Assembly (NCBI GenBank): GCA_027484825.1
Contig: JAIXSE010000035.1
Coordinates: forward strand, 1 to 64,000
Direction: 5' to 3'
Source of the DNA: Rubrivivax sp.
Lineage (GTDB): Bacteria > Pseudomonadota > Gammaproteobacteria > Burkholderiales > Burkholderiaceae_C
DNA: 64,000 bases
The position numbers and the translations under genes are program-made. The notes under the pieces are model-generated. The model was not told where the DNA came from and ran no database searches. It was given only the letters and a program-made list of their open reading frames with translations. Within the stretch, counting starts at the first letter, position 1; each line of letters begins with the position of its first letter. Positions 56,279 through 64,000 of this stretch are shown here, in pieces.

Positions 56279-57877
56279 ATGCAATCACGTCCGGCCTGGC
56301 CGTCCAGGGTCCTCGCCCTTGTCCTGATGGGGCTGTGCCTCGGCTGGGCCCCCCTGGCCGAGGCGATCACCCCGGCGCAGGCCCTGGCGCTTGCGCAAGG
56401 CGAAACGGACGACCGCATCGCCGCCATCAATGCCCTGGTGGCGGCGCCCGATGCTCGATCGCTGCCGGTGCTCAAGGCGCTGGCGGAGGAACGTCTCAAA
56501 CGGGCCGGCACGCAGGTGCTGATCCTGGACGGCGAGCAGCTCACCGATGCCGTCACCGGCGCGGTCGTGTCCCCGGCTCCGGAGGGCCTGGAGGACGTGT
56601 TGCTCAACAACCGGCTGCGCAGCGAGCTGGACGGCGCGCTGGCCAGCCTTCGCCTGTCCAGCCCCGATGCAAAAGAACGACTGGCCGCCGCCCGCGCCTT
56701 GCTGGATGCCGGTGTGGACGAATCCAAGGCCCCGCTGCTGGCCCGCGCGCTGTCCGCTGAAAAAGACGACGCCGTCAAGGAAGCGCTGGCACTGACCCAG
56801 GCCGCCGCACTGGCTGCCAGCACCGATGCCGCCAAGCGCCTGCAGGCCGCGCGTCTGCTGGGCGAGTCCCACAGCCCCGAGACCCGGTTGCTGCTGAATC
56901 AGCGTCTGGCGGAGGAGCAGGACCCGGCGGTCGCGGCCGCCCTGCGCAAATCCCTTGCGCAAGTGGAATCGACGCTGGCCTGGGGGGAGCGGCTCGGCGC
57001 GCTGTTCACCGGCGTGAGCCTGGCCAGCATCCTGCTGCTGGTGGCGCTGGGGCTGGCCATCACCTACGGGCTGATGGGCGTGATCAACATGGCGCATGGC
57101 GAGCTGATGATGATCGGGGCTTATGCCACCTATCTCGTGCAGGTCGCCTTCCGCCAATGGTTGCCACCGACCTGGTTCGGCGCCTATCTCGTGGTGGCCA
57201 TGCCGGCGGCGTTTCTCGCCTCGGCGGCCGTGGGGGCGCTGCTGGAGCGCACGGTGCTGCGCTGGCTCTACGGTCGCCCGCTGGAGACGCTGCTGGCCAC
57301 CTGGGGCCTGAGCCTGATCCTGATGCAGACCGTGCGCAGCCTCTTCGGCGCGCAGAACGTGGCGGTGGAAAGCCCCGGCTGGATGGCCGGCTCGCTGAAC
57401 CTGCTGCCGGGCCTGGCCTTGCCAACCAACCGGCTGGTCATCATCGTCTTTGCGGTGGCGGTGCTGGGGGGCATGGCGCTGCTGATCAGCCGTACGCGGC
57501 TGGGCCTGTTCGTTCGGGCCGTCACCCAGAACCGGCCGATTGCGTCCTGCATGGGCGTGCCCACCGCCCGTGTCGACACCTATGCCTTTGCGCTGGGCTC
57601 GGGCCTGGCCGGTCTGGCGGGCTGCGCCCTGAGCCAGGTCGGCAATGTGGGCCCCGATCTCGGCCAGAGCTACATCGTCGATGCCTTCATGGTGGTGGTG
57701 CTGGGCGGCGTGGGACAACTCGCTGGCACCGTGCTCGCAGCCCTGGGCCTGGGACTGGCCAACAAGGCGCTGGAAGGCGTGGTGGGCGCCGTGCTGGCCA
57801 AGATCGCCGTGCTGGTCTTCATCATCGTCTTCATCCAGAAGCGCCCGCAGGGTCTCTTTGCTGTGAGGACGCGATGA
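56279..57877 (+). CDS. urtB: Urea ABC transporter permease UrtB
   Basis: A 532-residue inner-membrane permease. After a signal helix, a periplasmic region of about 210 residues with HEAT-like repeats is typical of UrtB. The LivH-type permease follows: ITYGLMGVINMAHGELMMIGAYATYLV, ETLLATWGLSLILMQ and the loop with TQNRPIASCMGVPTARVDT. The ATG at 56279 has GGAG at proper spacing; one at 56267 is in frame. It follows urtA by 72 bases. Confidence 0.95.
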   Translation: MQSRPAWPSRVLALVLMGLCLGWAPLAEAITPAQALALAQGETDDRIAAINALVAAPDARSLPVLKALAEERLKRAGTQVLILDGEQLTDAVTGAVVSPAPEGLEDVLLNNRLRSELDGALASLRLSSPDAKERLAAARALLDAGVDESKAPLLARALSAEKDDAVKEALALTQAAALAASTDAAKRLQAARLLGESHSPETRLLLNQRLAEEQDPAVAAALRKSLAQVESTLAWGERLGALFTGVSLASILLLVALGLAITYGLMGVINMAHGELMMIGAYATYLVQVAFRQWLPPTWFGAYLVVAMPAAFLASAAVGALLERTVLRWLYGRPLETLLATWGLSLILMQTVRSLFGAQNVAVESPGWMAGSLNLLPGLALPTNRLVIIVFAVAVLGGMALLISRTRLGLFVRAVTQNRPIASCMGVPTARVDTYAFALGSGLAGLAGCALSQVGNVGPDLGQSYIVDAFMVVVLGGVGQLAGTVLAALGLGLANKALEGVVGAVLAKIAVLVFIIVFIQKRPQGLFAVRTR

Positions 57878-57917
57878 GCCGCGCGGCCTGTTTCCTTTCC
57901 CCGACCACGGTGTCTTC

Positions 57918-59075
57918 ATGGACCGCCTGATGACCTCCCCCCTCTCCGCTTCTCCGCCGCTGGCCCTGCCCACGCCGCCCGCACTGCTCAGCCGTGCCGG
58001 CTGGATCGGGCTGGCCCTGGCGGTGCTGACCGCCTGCCTGGTGGTGCCGCTGCTCAACCTGGCGCTGCCGCCGCAGCATCCGCTACATCTGGACGGCTAC
58101 TGGGTCAGCCTGCTGGGCAAGTTCTGCTGTTATGCGCTGTGTGCGCTGGCCATGGACCTGATCTGGGGCTTCACCGGCATCTTGTCGCTGGGGCACGGCC
58201 TGTACTTCGCGCTCGGCGGCTATGTGATGGGCATGTACCTCATGCGCCAGATCGGCACCGACGGCCAGTACCGCAGCACGCTGCCGGACTTCATGGTGTT
58301 CCTGGACTGGAAGTCCCTGCCCTGGCACTGGACGCTCAGCGACAGCTTCCTCGCCACGCTGCTGCTGGTGCTGCTGGTGCCGGGCACGGTGGCCCTGATC
58401 TTCGGCTTCTTCGCCTTCCGCTCGCGCATCCAGGGGGTGTACTTCTCCATCATCACCCAGGCCATGACCTACGCGGCCATGCTGCTGTTCTTCCGCAATG
58501 AGACCGGCTTTGGCGGCAACAACGGCTTCACCGACTTCAAGCGCATTCTGGGCCTGTCGATCACCACACCGGGCATGCGCATGCTGCTCTTCGTGATGAG
58601 CGCGGTGGCGCTGATCGGCGCCTATCTGGGCCTGCGCTGGCTCACCCGCGCCAAGTTCGGCCGGGTGCTCAGCGCGGTGCGGGACGCCGAGTCGCGGCTG
58701 ATGTTCTGCGGCTATTCGCCCCTGCCCTACAAGCTGGCGGCCTGGGTGCTGTCCGCCCTGCTGTGCGGCGTCGCCGGGGCCTTGTATGTGCCGCAGGTCG
58801 GCATCATCAACCCCAGCGAAATGAGCGTGGCCAATTCGATCGAGATCGCCGTCTGGGCGGCCGTGGGCGGACGCGGCACACTGGCCGGTCCGATTGCAGG
58901 CGCATTCGCCGTCAACGGCGCCAAGAGCTGGCTGACCCAGGTGGCGCCGGAGTTCTGGCTGTATGTGCTGGGCGCCCTGTTCGTGGCGGTGACGCTGTTC
59001 ATGCCGGACGGCATTGCGGGTCTGGTGAAGCGCCTTCGTCGCAAGCGCGCCGCAGCCAGCAAGGAGGCCGCATGA
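57918..59075 (+). CDS. urtC: Urea ABC transporter permease UrtC
   Basis: A 385-residue LivM-type permease with about nine helices. Visible are MDLIWGFTGILSLGHGLYFALGGYVMGMYLMRQ, the UrtC-specific loop DFMVFLDWKSLPWHW, TGFGGNNGFTDFKRILG and NSIEIAVWAAVGGRGTLAGPI. It pairs with UrtB. Its stop overlaps the urtD start (ATGA). Confidence 0.96.
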   Translation: MDRLMTSPLSASPPLALPTPPALLSRAGWIGLALAVLTACLVVPLLNLALPPQHPLHLDGYWVSLLGKFCCYALCALAMDLIWGFTGILSLGHGLYFALGGYVMGMYLMRQIGTDGQYRSTLPDFMVFLDWKSLPWHWTLSDSFLATLLLVLLVPGTVALIFGFFAFRSRIQGVYFSIITQAMTYAAMLLFFRNETGFGGNNGFTDFKRILGLSITTPGMRMLLFVMSAVALIGAYLGLRWLTRAKFGRVLSAVRDAESRLMFCGYSPLPYKLAAWVLSALLCGVAGALYVPQVGIINPSEMSVANSIEIAVWAAVGGRGTLAGPIAGAFAVNGAKSWLTQVAPEFWLYVLGALFVAVTLFMPDGIAGLVKRLRRKRAAASKEAA

Positions 59076-59908
59076 ATCCCGACCTGCTGGAGCAAGGCGC
59101 CGAGCGGCTGGCGCGGGCGAGCGGCCCCGGTTATGGCCGACTGGTGCAGCCCGGTGCGCTGGACCTGACCCACGGCCGCATCCTCTATCTGGAAGACGTG
59201 CATGTGAGCTTTGATGGCTTCAAGGCCATCAACGGCCTGTCCATCGACATCTCGCCGGGCGAGCTGCGCTGCATCATCGGGCCCAACGGCGCCGGCAAGA
59301 CCACCATGATGGACATCATCACCGGCAAGACCCGGCCCGACACCGGCACCGTCTACTTCGGCGGCACCATCAACCTGCTGCGTCACAGCGAAGCGGAGAT
59401 TGCGCAGCTGGGCATCGGCCGCAAGTTCCAGCGCCCGACGGTCTTCGAGGCCTTGACGGTCTACGAGAACCTGGAGCTGGCACTGCAGGGCGATCGCCGC
59501 TTGCGGGCCTCGGTCTGGGGGCGCCTGAGCGGGGCCCAGAAGGACCGCCTGGGGGAAGTGCTGACCTTGATCCGGCTGGCCGACCAGATGGAGCGTCCGG
59601 CCGGTCTGCTCAGTCACGGCCAGAAGCAGTGGCTGGAGATCGGCATGCTGCTGGTGCAGGACCCACGGCTGCTGCTGCTGGACGAGCCGGTGGCCGGCAT
59701 GACCGATCAGGAAACGGAACGCACGGCCGAGCTGATCCTGACACTCAAAGGCCGGCACAGCATCATCGTGGTGGAGCACGACATGGGCTTTGTGGACACC
59801 ATCGCCGAGAAGGTGACCGTGCTGGCCGAAGGCTCGGTGTTGGCCGAGGGCACGCTCGCGCAGGTGCAGGCCGACGAGCGGGTCATCGAAACCTATCTGG
59901 GACGTTAA
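59072..59908 (+). CDS. urtD: Urea ABC transporter ATPase UrtD
   Basis: A 278-residue LivG-type ATP-binding subunit. Walker A is GPNGAGKTT, the signature region reads LSHGQKQWLEIGMLL, Walker B is LLLLDEPVAGM, and the switch histidine is in VVEHDM. The N-terminal 40 residues ahead of ILYLEDVHVSFDGFKAI are UrtD-typical. Start at 59072 overlaps the urtC stop; urtE begins three bases after its own stop. Confidence 0.96.
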   Translation: MNPDLLEQGAERLARASGPGYGRLVQPGALDLTHGRILYLEDVHVSFDGFKAINGLSIDISPGELRCIIGPNGAGKTTMMDIITGKTRPDTGTVYFGGTINLLRHSEAEIAQLGIGRKFQRPTVFEALTVYENLELALQGDRRLRASVWGRLSGAQKDRLGEVLTLIRLADQMERPAGLLSHGQKQWLEIGMLLVQDPRLLLLDEPVAGMTDQETERTAELILTLKGRHSIIVVEHDMGFVDTIAEKVTVLAEGSVLAEGTLAQVQADERVIETYLGR

Positions 59909-59911
59909 GCG

Positions 59912-60643
59912 ATGACGCAGACCGCAACGGACCTCGCCATGTTGAGCGCAGAAGGCATCCATCAGTATTACGGCGGCTCCCACATCCTGCGGGACGTGTC
60001 GGTGACCGCCAGCCCCGGGCGCATCACCGTGCTGCTGGGTCGCAACGGTGTGGGCAAGACCAGCCTGCTCAAGAGCCTGATGGGCCTGGTGCCGATCCGG
60101 TCCGGCACTGTGCGCCTGGCTGGCGAGGACATCACCCGGGCCACGCCCTATCAGCGGGCCCGCGCCGGCATCGGCTATGTGCCGCAGGGGCGCGAGATCT
60201 TCGCCCGGCTCACGGTGGAAGAGAACCTTCGCATGGGCCTGGCCAGCAAGCCCGGCAGCACGCCGGTCCCGCCGCATCTGTATGAGCTGTTCCCGGTGCT
60301 CCAGCAGATGCTGCGTCGCCGCGGGGGCGATCTCTCCGGTGGACAGCAGCAGCAACTGGCCATCGCACGGGCCTTGGCCGCTTCCCCGCGGCTGCTCATC
60401 CTGGATGAGCCGACCGAGGGCATTCAGCCCAGCATCATCAAGGACATCGGCCGGGTGATCCGCCGCCTGGCGGATGAAGGCCTGGACGGGCATCCCGTCG
60501 CGATCTTGCTGTGTGAGCAGTACTACGATTTCGCAGCCGAGCTGGCCGACGACTTCCTGGTGCTGGAGCGCGGATCGGTCATTGCGCGCGGCGACCGGGC
60601 GGCCATGCAGCAGCCGGAGATCCGGGGCCTGGTGGCGATCTGA
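59912..60643 (+). CDS. urtE: Urea ABC transporter ATPase UrtE
   Basis: A 243-residue LivF-type ATP-binding subunit. Walker A is GRNGVGKTS, the Q-loop GYVPQGREIFARLTVEENL, the signature LSGGQQQQLAIARAL and Walker B LLILDEPTEGI. CEQYYDFA in place of the usual VEQ is typical of UrtE. It ends the urt operon and is convergent with the LysR gene 37 bases away. Confidence 0.96.
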   Translation: MTQTATDLAMLSAEGIHQYYGGSHILRDVSVTASPGRITVLLGRNGVGKTSLLKSLMGLVPIRSGTVRLAGEDITRATPYQRARAGIGYVPQGREIFARLTVEENLRMGLASKPGSTPVPPHLYELFPVLQQMLRRRGGDLSGGQQQQLAIARALAASPRLLILDEPTEGIQPSIIKDIGRVIRRLADEGLDGHPVAILLCEQYYDFAAELADDFLVLERGSVIARGDRAAMQQPEIRGLVAI

Positions 60644-60680
60644 GGCGCGCCTACAGCCAAGACGCGCCGCGAGGGCGCGC

Positions 60681-61667
60681 CTATTGAAGCACCGGCGGCG
60701 TGGGCGTCCCCGCCCGGACGGCCGCAGCCGCTTCCGACAGCATCTGGCGCAACCAGCGCTGCGCCGCGTCCAGCTCATGCCGCACATGCCAGACCTGGCT
60801 GATGTCGATGTGCGGCAGCTTGAAGGGCAGTTCGCGGCTGGCCAGCAGGCTGCTGATGCCGGTGGCTGGAATGAAGCTGTTGGGCAGCACCGTCAACAGG
60901 TCGGACTGCTGCACCGCCAGCCCTCCGGTGAAGAAGCTGTTCACGGTGATGGCCACGGTGCGCTGGCGCCCCAGGGTGGCGAGGGCGTCGTCCACGAAGC
61001 CATGCGGCCGACCGGCAAAACTCACCCGCAGATGCTGGGCCGCGCAATAGGCGTCCAGCGTCAGCGCTTCCGGCGCGGCCAGCGGATGGTCGCGGCGCAT
61101 CACGCACAGGTATTGGCTCACATACAGGGACGCCTTGCGAAAGGCCTCGCCGCCGGGCTGGCCCATCAGGGTGACGATGTCGGGGAAGAAGCCGATGGCC
61201 ACATCGGCCCGGCCCTGCTCCAGCATTTCGCGGGGGTCTCGGGTGGTGAGTGGCACGATGCGCAGGCCCACATGCACCCCGTCTTCCAGGAAGCGTTTGG
61301 CCAGCGCCGGCACCACCAGCGCGGCCGTGGCGTCGGCCATGGCCAGGGTGAAGCTGATGGTGTTGCCGGCGGCTTTGGGATCGAAGGCCTGAGGCGCCAG
61401 CGCATCCTGCAGGTTGGCCAGCGCCGTGCGGATGGTCGGCCACAGCGCCAGCGCATGCGGCGTGGGGGCGACGCCGGTGGGGGTGGGGATGAACAGTTCC
61501 TCGTTCGTCGCTTCCCGCAGCCGCCGCAGCGCATTGCTGACGGCCGGCTGGGTGATGGACAGACGCTGCGCCGCCCGGGTGACATGGCGTTCTTCCATCA
61601 CCACGTCAAACACCCGAAGGAGGTTGAGGTCCAGGGTGCGGAAGTTGACGGGGCGGGAACTGTGCAT
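60681..61667 (-). CDS. LysR-family transcriptional regulator
   Basis: A 328-residue regulator. The N-terminal winged helix-turn-helix reads LDLNLLRVFDVVMEERHVTRAAQRLSITQ followed by PAVSNALRRLRE. The effector-binding domain (periplasmic-binding-protein fold) contains ADVAIGFFPDIV. It belongs to the NodD/LeuO-like branch by its start (NFRTLDLNLLRVF). Ligand and targets are unknown. It is divergent from the 84-residue gene, the most likely target, with a 143-base spacer. Confidence 0.92.
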   Translation of the reverse strand: MHSSRPVNFRTLDLNLLRVFDVVMEERHVTRAAQRLSITQPAVSNALRRLREATNEELFIPTPTGVAPTPHALALWPTIRTALANLQDALAPQAFDPKAAGNTISFTLAMADATAALVVPALAKRFLEDGVHVGLRIVPLTTRDPREMLEQGRADVAIGFFPDIVTLMGQPGGEAFRKASLYVSQYLCVMRRDHPLAAPEALTLDAYCAAQHLRVSFAGRPHGFVDDALATLGRQRTVAITVNSFFTGGLAVQQSDLLTVLPNSFIPATGISSLLASRELPFKLPHIDISQVWHVRHELDAAQRWLRQMLSEAAAAVRAGTPTPPVLQ

Positions 61668-61810
61668 GGGTCGATGCTAGGGGAAAGGCGGAGCCATTCG
61701 CGTCAGTGATGACCCGATTCTGCTTCTCAATTGGGCAGGACTACGTAAATACCCCAATATCACGCCATCGGATCAGCGGCAGGTGCCGCCACCGACCTCA
61801 AGGACCCACC

Positions 61811-62065
61811 ATGTACACCCAAAGTTTTGAAGCTCCCCTGCAAGTCATGCCCGCCGACGTTCAGCGCGCCGGCATTGCGCGCGAAGCGGGCGAACGGGTG
61901 GTGGCCATTGCCAGCGAAGTGATCGGCCTGATCGAGCTGGGCGCCCGTTTCATCGGGGAACGCCGCCTGCGCGCCGCGATGCTGGCCGCCGCCCGTCAGG
62001 AAGATGCCGCACGCCCGGCCTTCGCCGACTCGCTGCGCCGCGCCGCCGGACATTCCTGGCTGTAA
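61811..62065 (+). CDS. Hypothetical protein (84 aa)
   Basis: Starts MYTQSFEAPLQVMPADVQ at the ATG at 61811. The core (AGERVVAIASEVIGLIELGARFIGERRLRAAMLAAAR) is a single long amphipathic to hydrophobic helix. There is no recognised family. Divergent from a LysR gene and followed by a GC-rich hairpin (62072-62089), it looks like a genuine small gene. Confidence 0.6.
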   Translation: MYTQSFEAPLQVMPADVQRAGIAREAGERVVAIASEVIGLIELGARFIGERRLRAAMLAAARQEDAARPAFADSLRRAAGHSWL

Positions 62066-62071
62066 GCCCGA

Positions 62072-62089
62072 AGCGGCCTTCGGGCCGCT
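62072..62089 (+). terminator. GC hairpin after the 84-aa gene
   Basis: AGCGGCC, loop TTCG, GGCCGCT: a perfect seven-base stem five bases past the stop codon. No T-tract follows, so it may only slow or protect the transcript. Confidence 0.35.
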
Positions 62090-62132
62090 GCAGCCGCCCG
62101 GGCGGGGCTTGGTTATTCGGATGTGAAATACC

Positions 62133-62984
62133 TCACATCGACCACAGGCGCGGAACCTGGGCCGGGAGGCCCCACAAGGTCTGCCGCCAAGCGGACCAGC
62201 AGGCCCGCAGCAGCTGGGCCACCGGCTCCACCACCGGACCGACGGCCCGCACCACCAGGACGCGGTCCTGTGCCGCTGTCGCGCCTGCCAGTCTTTGCAG
62301 CGGATCGGCCTCGATGACGGCACGCACGGCCTCCAGACCCTGCTCGCGCCGGTCCCGCGCCATCGCATCGCCGGCGGCAAAGATCAGCGTGCCCAGGCAG
62401 CGCTGACCGGACAGGCCGAGCGGCCCGTCCATCAGCACCGCATCCTGCGCATCCAGCACCCCACGCTCCAGCCAGTGGCCCGGCAGCTCCAGATGCTGGG
62501 TGAAACGGCCCTGGTCAAATGGCTGCCCCGCACCGGGCAGGCCCAGGGCGGTGATGTCCCAGGCCAGCAGTTCGGCGCCGGGGGCCAGTTCAAACACAGC
62601 TTCGTTCAAGGCCTCGCAGCCCGGGTAGGCAATCGCTTCCAGGGGCAGCCATTCCAGCCTCGCACCGGCATCCAGCCGGGCGTGGACCCGCTGGGTGGCG
62701 GGCGCGGCCTGCGGGCTGCGATAGAACCGGGTGGCGCCGGGTGTGGTGATGAGCGCGTGGGCCTGCGGGGCCAGCGTCAGGCGGATGTCGAGGGTGTCGC
62801 CGCCCACCAGCCCGCTGGGCGGATGCACCAGCACGCTGTGGCACAGGGCGTCCCCTTCCGGATAGAGGCTCTTGAGCAGTCGCAGCGGCCCTTCATGGGC
62901 ATGGCTGACCACGCAGCGTCCGCGTTCGACCCGATAGTCGGCACTCAGCCGGGCGAGCCAGGTCTTGTGGGCAAGGGTCTGCAC
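62133..62984 (-). CDS. ureD: Urease accessory protein UreD
   Basis: A 283-residue urease chaperone that binds the apoenzyme and passes nickel from UreG-UreF. Family blocks are WLARLSADYRVERGR, GPLRLLKSLYPEGDALCHSVLVHPPSGLVGGDTL, LITTPGATRFYRS, and WLPLEAIAYPGCEA. It starts with GTG at 62984, four bases after the HD-GYP stop, so it is likely co-transcribed with that gene. It lies 15 kb from ureA, while many relatives have ureD directly before ureA. Confidence 0.95.
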   Translation of the reverse strand: MQTLAHKTWLARLSADYRVERGRCVVSHAHEGPLRLLKSLYPEGDALCHSVLVHPPSGLVGGDTLDIRLTLAPQAHALITTPGATRFYRSPQAAPATQRVHARLDAGARLEWLPLEAIAYPGCEALNEAVFELAPGAELLAWDITALGLPGAGQPFDQGRFTQHLELPGHWLERGVLDAQDAVLMDGPLGLSGQRCLGTLIFAAGDAMARDRREQGLEAVRAVIEADPLQRLAGATAAQDRVLVVRAVGPVVEPVAQLLRACWSAWRQTLWGLPAQVPRLWSM

Positions 62985-62988
62985 CGGC

Positions 62989-64000
62989 TCAGGTCGCCGC
63001 TTTTTGCCAGAGTTCGTCCAGGCGCTGGAAGCCCCAGGTGGCCGGGTCCTCGCGGCCGACGATGCGGTCGCCCACGCCGGCGGCGGACAGGTCCAGGATC
63101 TGGGTGGGAATCGGCATCTGCGACTTGGTCGAATAGAAGACCCGCACCCGTGGTGCCGTCAGCGCGGTGGTGTTCTGGTCCAGCACCACGGCCAGACGGC
63201 CGGACTGCAGCTTGACCAGCGTGCCCACCGGATAGATGCCCACGCACTTGACGAAGGCCTGGAACACGCGCGGGTCGAAATGACCATTCCACTGCGCCAT
63301 GCGGGCCAGTGAGGCGGCAGGGTCCCATGCATTCTTGTAGGGACGGTTGGAGGTGATGGCGTCGTACACGTCGCACACCGCGCCCATGCGGGACATCAGC
63401 GTGATCTGCTCGCCCGCCAGCTTGGCCGGGTAGCCGGTGCCGTCCATCTTCTCGTGATGATGCAGGGCCACGTCCAGCGCGGAAGGCGGAACGGACGCGC
63501 CGTCCTTGAGCATTTCATAGCCGCGGGTGGGATGGCCGCGCATGATGGCGAATTCCTCATCCGTCAGCGCGCCGGGCTTGTTCAGCACATCCAGCGGCAT
63601 GGCCATCTTGCCCACGTCGTGCAGCAGACCGGCCAGGCCTGCCTCGCGGGTGGTGGCTTCGTCCAGGCCCAGTTGACGGGCCAGCGACACCATCAGGGCG
63701 CAGACCGCCACCGAATGCATGTAGGTGTAGTCGTCCTTGGTCTTGAGCCGGGCCAGGCTGATCAGGGCCGAGGGATTGCGCACCACCGAGCTGGCCACTT
63801 CCTCGACCAGGGGCAGGCATTGCTCGGCGTCCACCGCCTTGCCCAGACGGGCCTCGTTGAACAGGCTCATCACCGCCTGCTTGGACTTGTTGACCACCTG
63901 CGCGGCCCGCTCGATTTCCTCGCCCATGGTGGCCGGCTGCTTGTCCAGGGACAGGCTGGGGGTGGACTTCACCACGGCTGGGGCTTGCGGGGTGGCGTCG
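62989..64000 (-). CDS. HD-GYP domain phosphodiesterase, 5' end cut by window edge
   Basis: The visible 337 codons run open to the window edge, so the N-terminus (probably a DUF3391 domain) is outside. The HD-GYP domain has YMHSVAVCALMVSLAR, LLHDVGKMAMP (the HD pair), RGHPTRGYEML and HHHEKMDGTGYP with the GYP motif, followed by CDVYDAITSNRPYK. Such domains hydrolyse cyclic di-GMP. The C-terminal 90 residues (VGTLVKLQSGRLAVVLDQN) form a small beta domain common in this subgroup. Gene ends four bases before ureD. Confidence 0.9.
   Translation of the reverse strand, partial: DATPQAPAVVKSTPSLSLDKQPATMGEEIERAAQVVNKSKQAVMSLFNEARLGKAVDAEQCLPLVEEVASSVVRNPSALISLARLKTKDDYTYMHSVAVCALMVSLARQLGLDEATTREAGLAGLLHDVGKMAMPLDVLNKPGALTDEEFAIMRGHPTRGYEMLKDGASVPPSALDVALHHHEKMDGTGYPAKLAGEQITLMSRMGAVCDVYDAITSNRPYKNAWDPAASLARMAQWNGHFDPRVFQAFVKCVGIYPVGTLVKLQSGRLAVVLDQNTTALTAPRVRVFYSTKSQMPIPTQILDLSAAGVGDRIVGREDPATWGFQRLDELWQKAAT

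Noticed and set aside
56285-58057. 590-residue minus-strand frame opposite urtB
   Set aside because: Antisense shadow; Gln/His-rich composition typical of reverse-read GC-rich genes.

Overview
This window is GC-rich chromosomal DNA from a betaproteobacterium. It is most likely a member of the Burkholderiales near Roseateles, Mitsuaria or Rubrivivax. That placement rests on gene order (a LytTR two-component pair divergent from argH; gloB, methyltransferase and rnhA; dnaX, ybaB and recR; an urt and ure urea locus) and on protein style. No rRNA, tRNA, insertion sequence or CRISPR array was seen. One RNA gene, the 4.5S signal recognition particle RNA, was found at about 26.05 kb.

Layout. 0-0.7 kb: two small unrecognised minus-strand genes of lower GC, one running off the left edge. 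0.9-8.2 kb: a LytTR regulator and histidine kinase pair, divergent from argH, then a hemerythrin, DNA polymerase IV, a DUF454 membrane protein and an FMN-dependent hydroxy-acid dehydrogenase. 8.2-15.6 kb: a DUF2199 protein, an S46 dipeptidyl-peptidase with a clear terminator, a TPR protein, a GH16 glycanase lipoprotein, dCMP deaminase and RNase HI. 15.6-26.2 kb: a methyltransferase divergent from gloB, mltD, MAPEG, recR, ybaB, a very long dnaX, a PurM-like protein, a SirB2-like protein and the SRP RNA. 26.2-39.7 kb: an accessory stretch with a membrane glycosyltransferase, a secreted ricin-FN3-sugar dehydrogenase, a GNAT acetyltransferase, a propeller sensor whose kinase core looks dead, an unrecognised 597-residue protein, a winged-helix/NTPase regulator and tctBA.

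39.8-64 kb is a urea locus. Urease genes run leftward: ureA, ureJ, ureB, ureC, then a gap, then ureE, ureF, ureG. A rightward hipBA-like toxin-antitoxin pair sits in the gap between ureC and ureE. Divergent from ureA is a 1166-residue fusion of an NCS1-type transporter, a cysteine-rich linker, a histidine kinase and a receiver, followed one base later by a LuxR-type response regulator. After two unrelated genes comes urtABCDE, the urea ABC transporter, then a LysR regulator. ureD lies about 15 kb from ureA, directly behind an HD-GYP gene that runs off the right edge.

Inferred biology: UrtABCDE imports urea, urease (UreABC) hydrolyses it, UreDEFG load nickel and UreJ may supply nickel. The transporter-kinase fusion and its partner regulator are well placed to sense urea or a related nitrogen compound and control the locus. 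This fusion, with its cysteine cluster, is the best candidate for an under-described system. Other points worth checking are the hipBA split of the urease genes, the kinase lacking its phospho-acceptor histidine, and two large unrecognised proteins.
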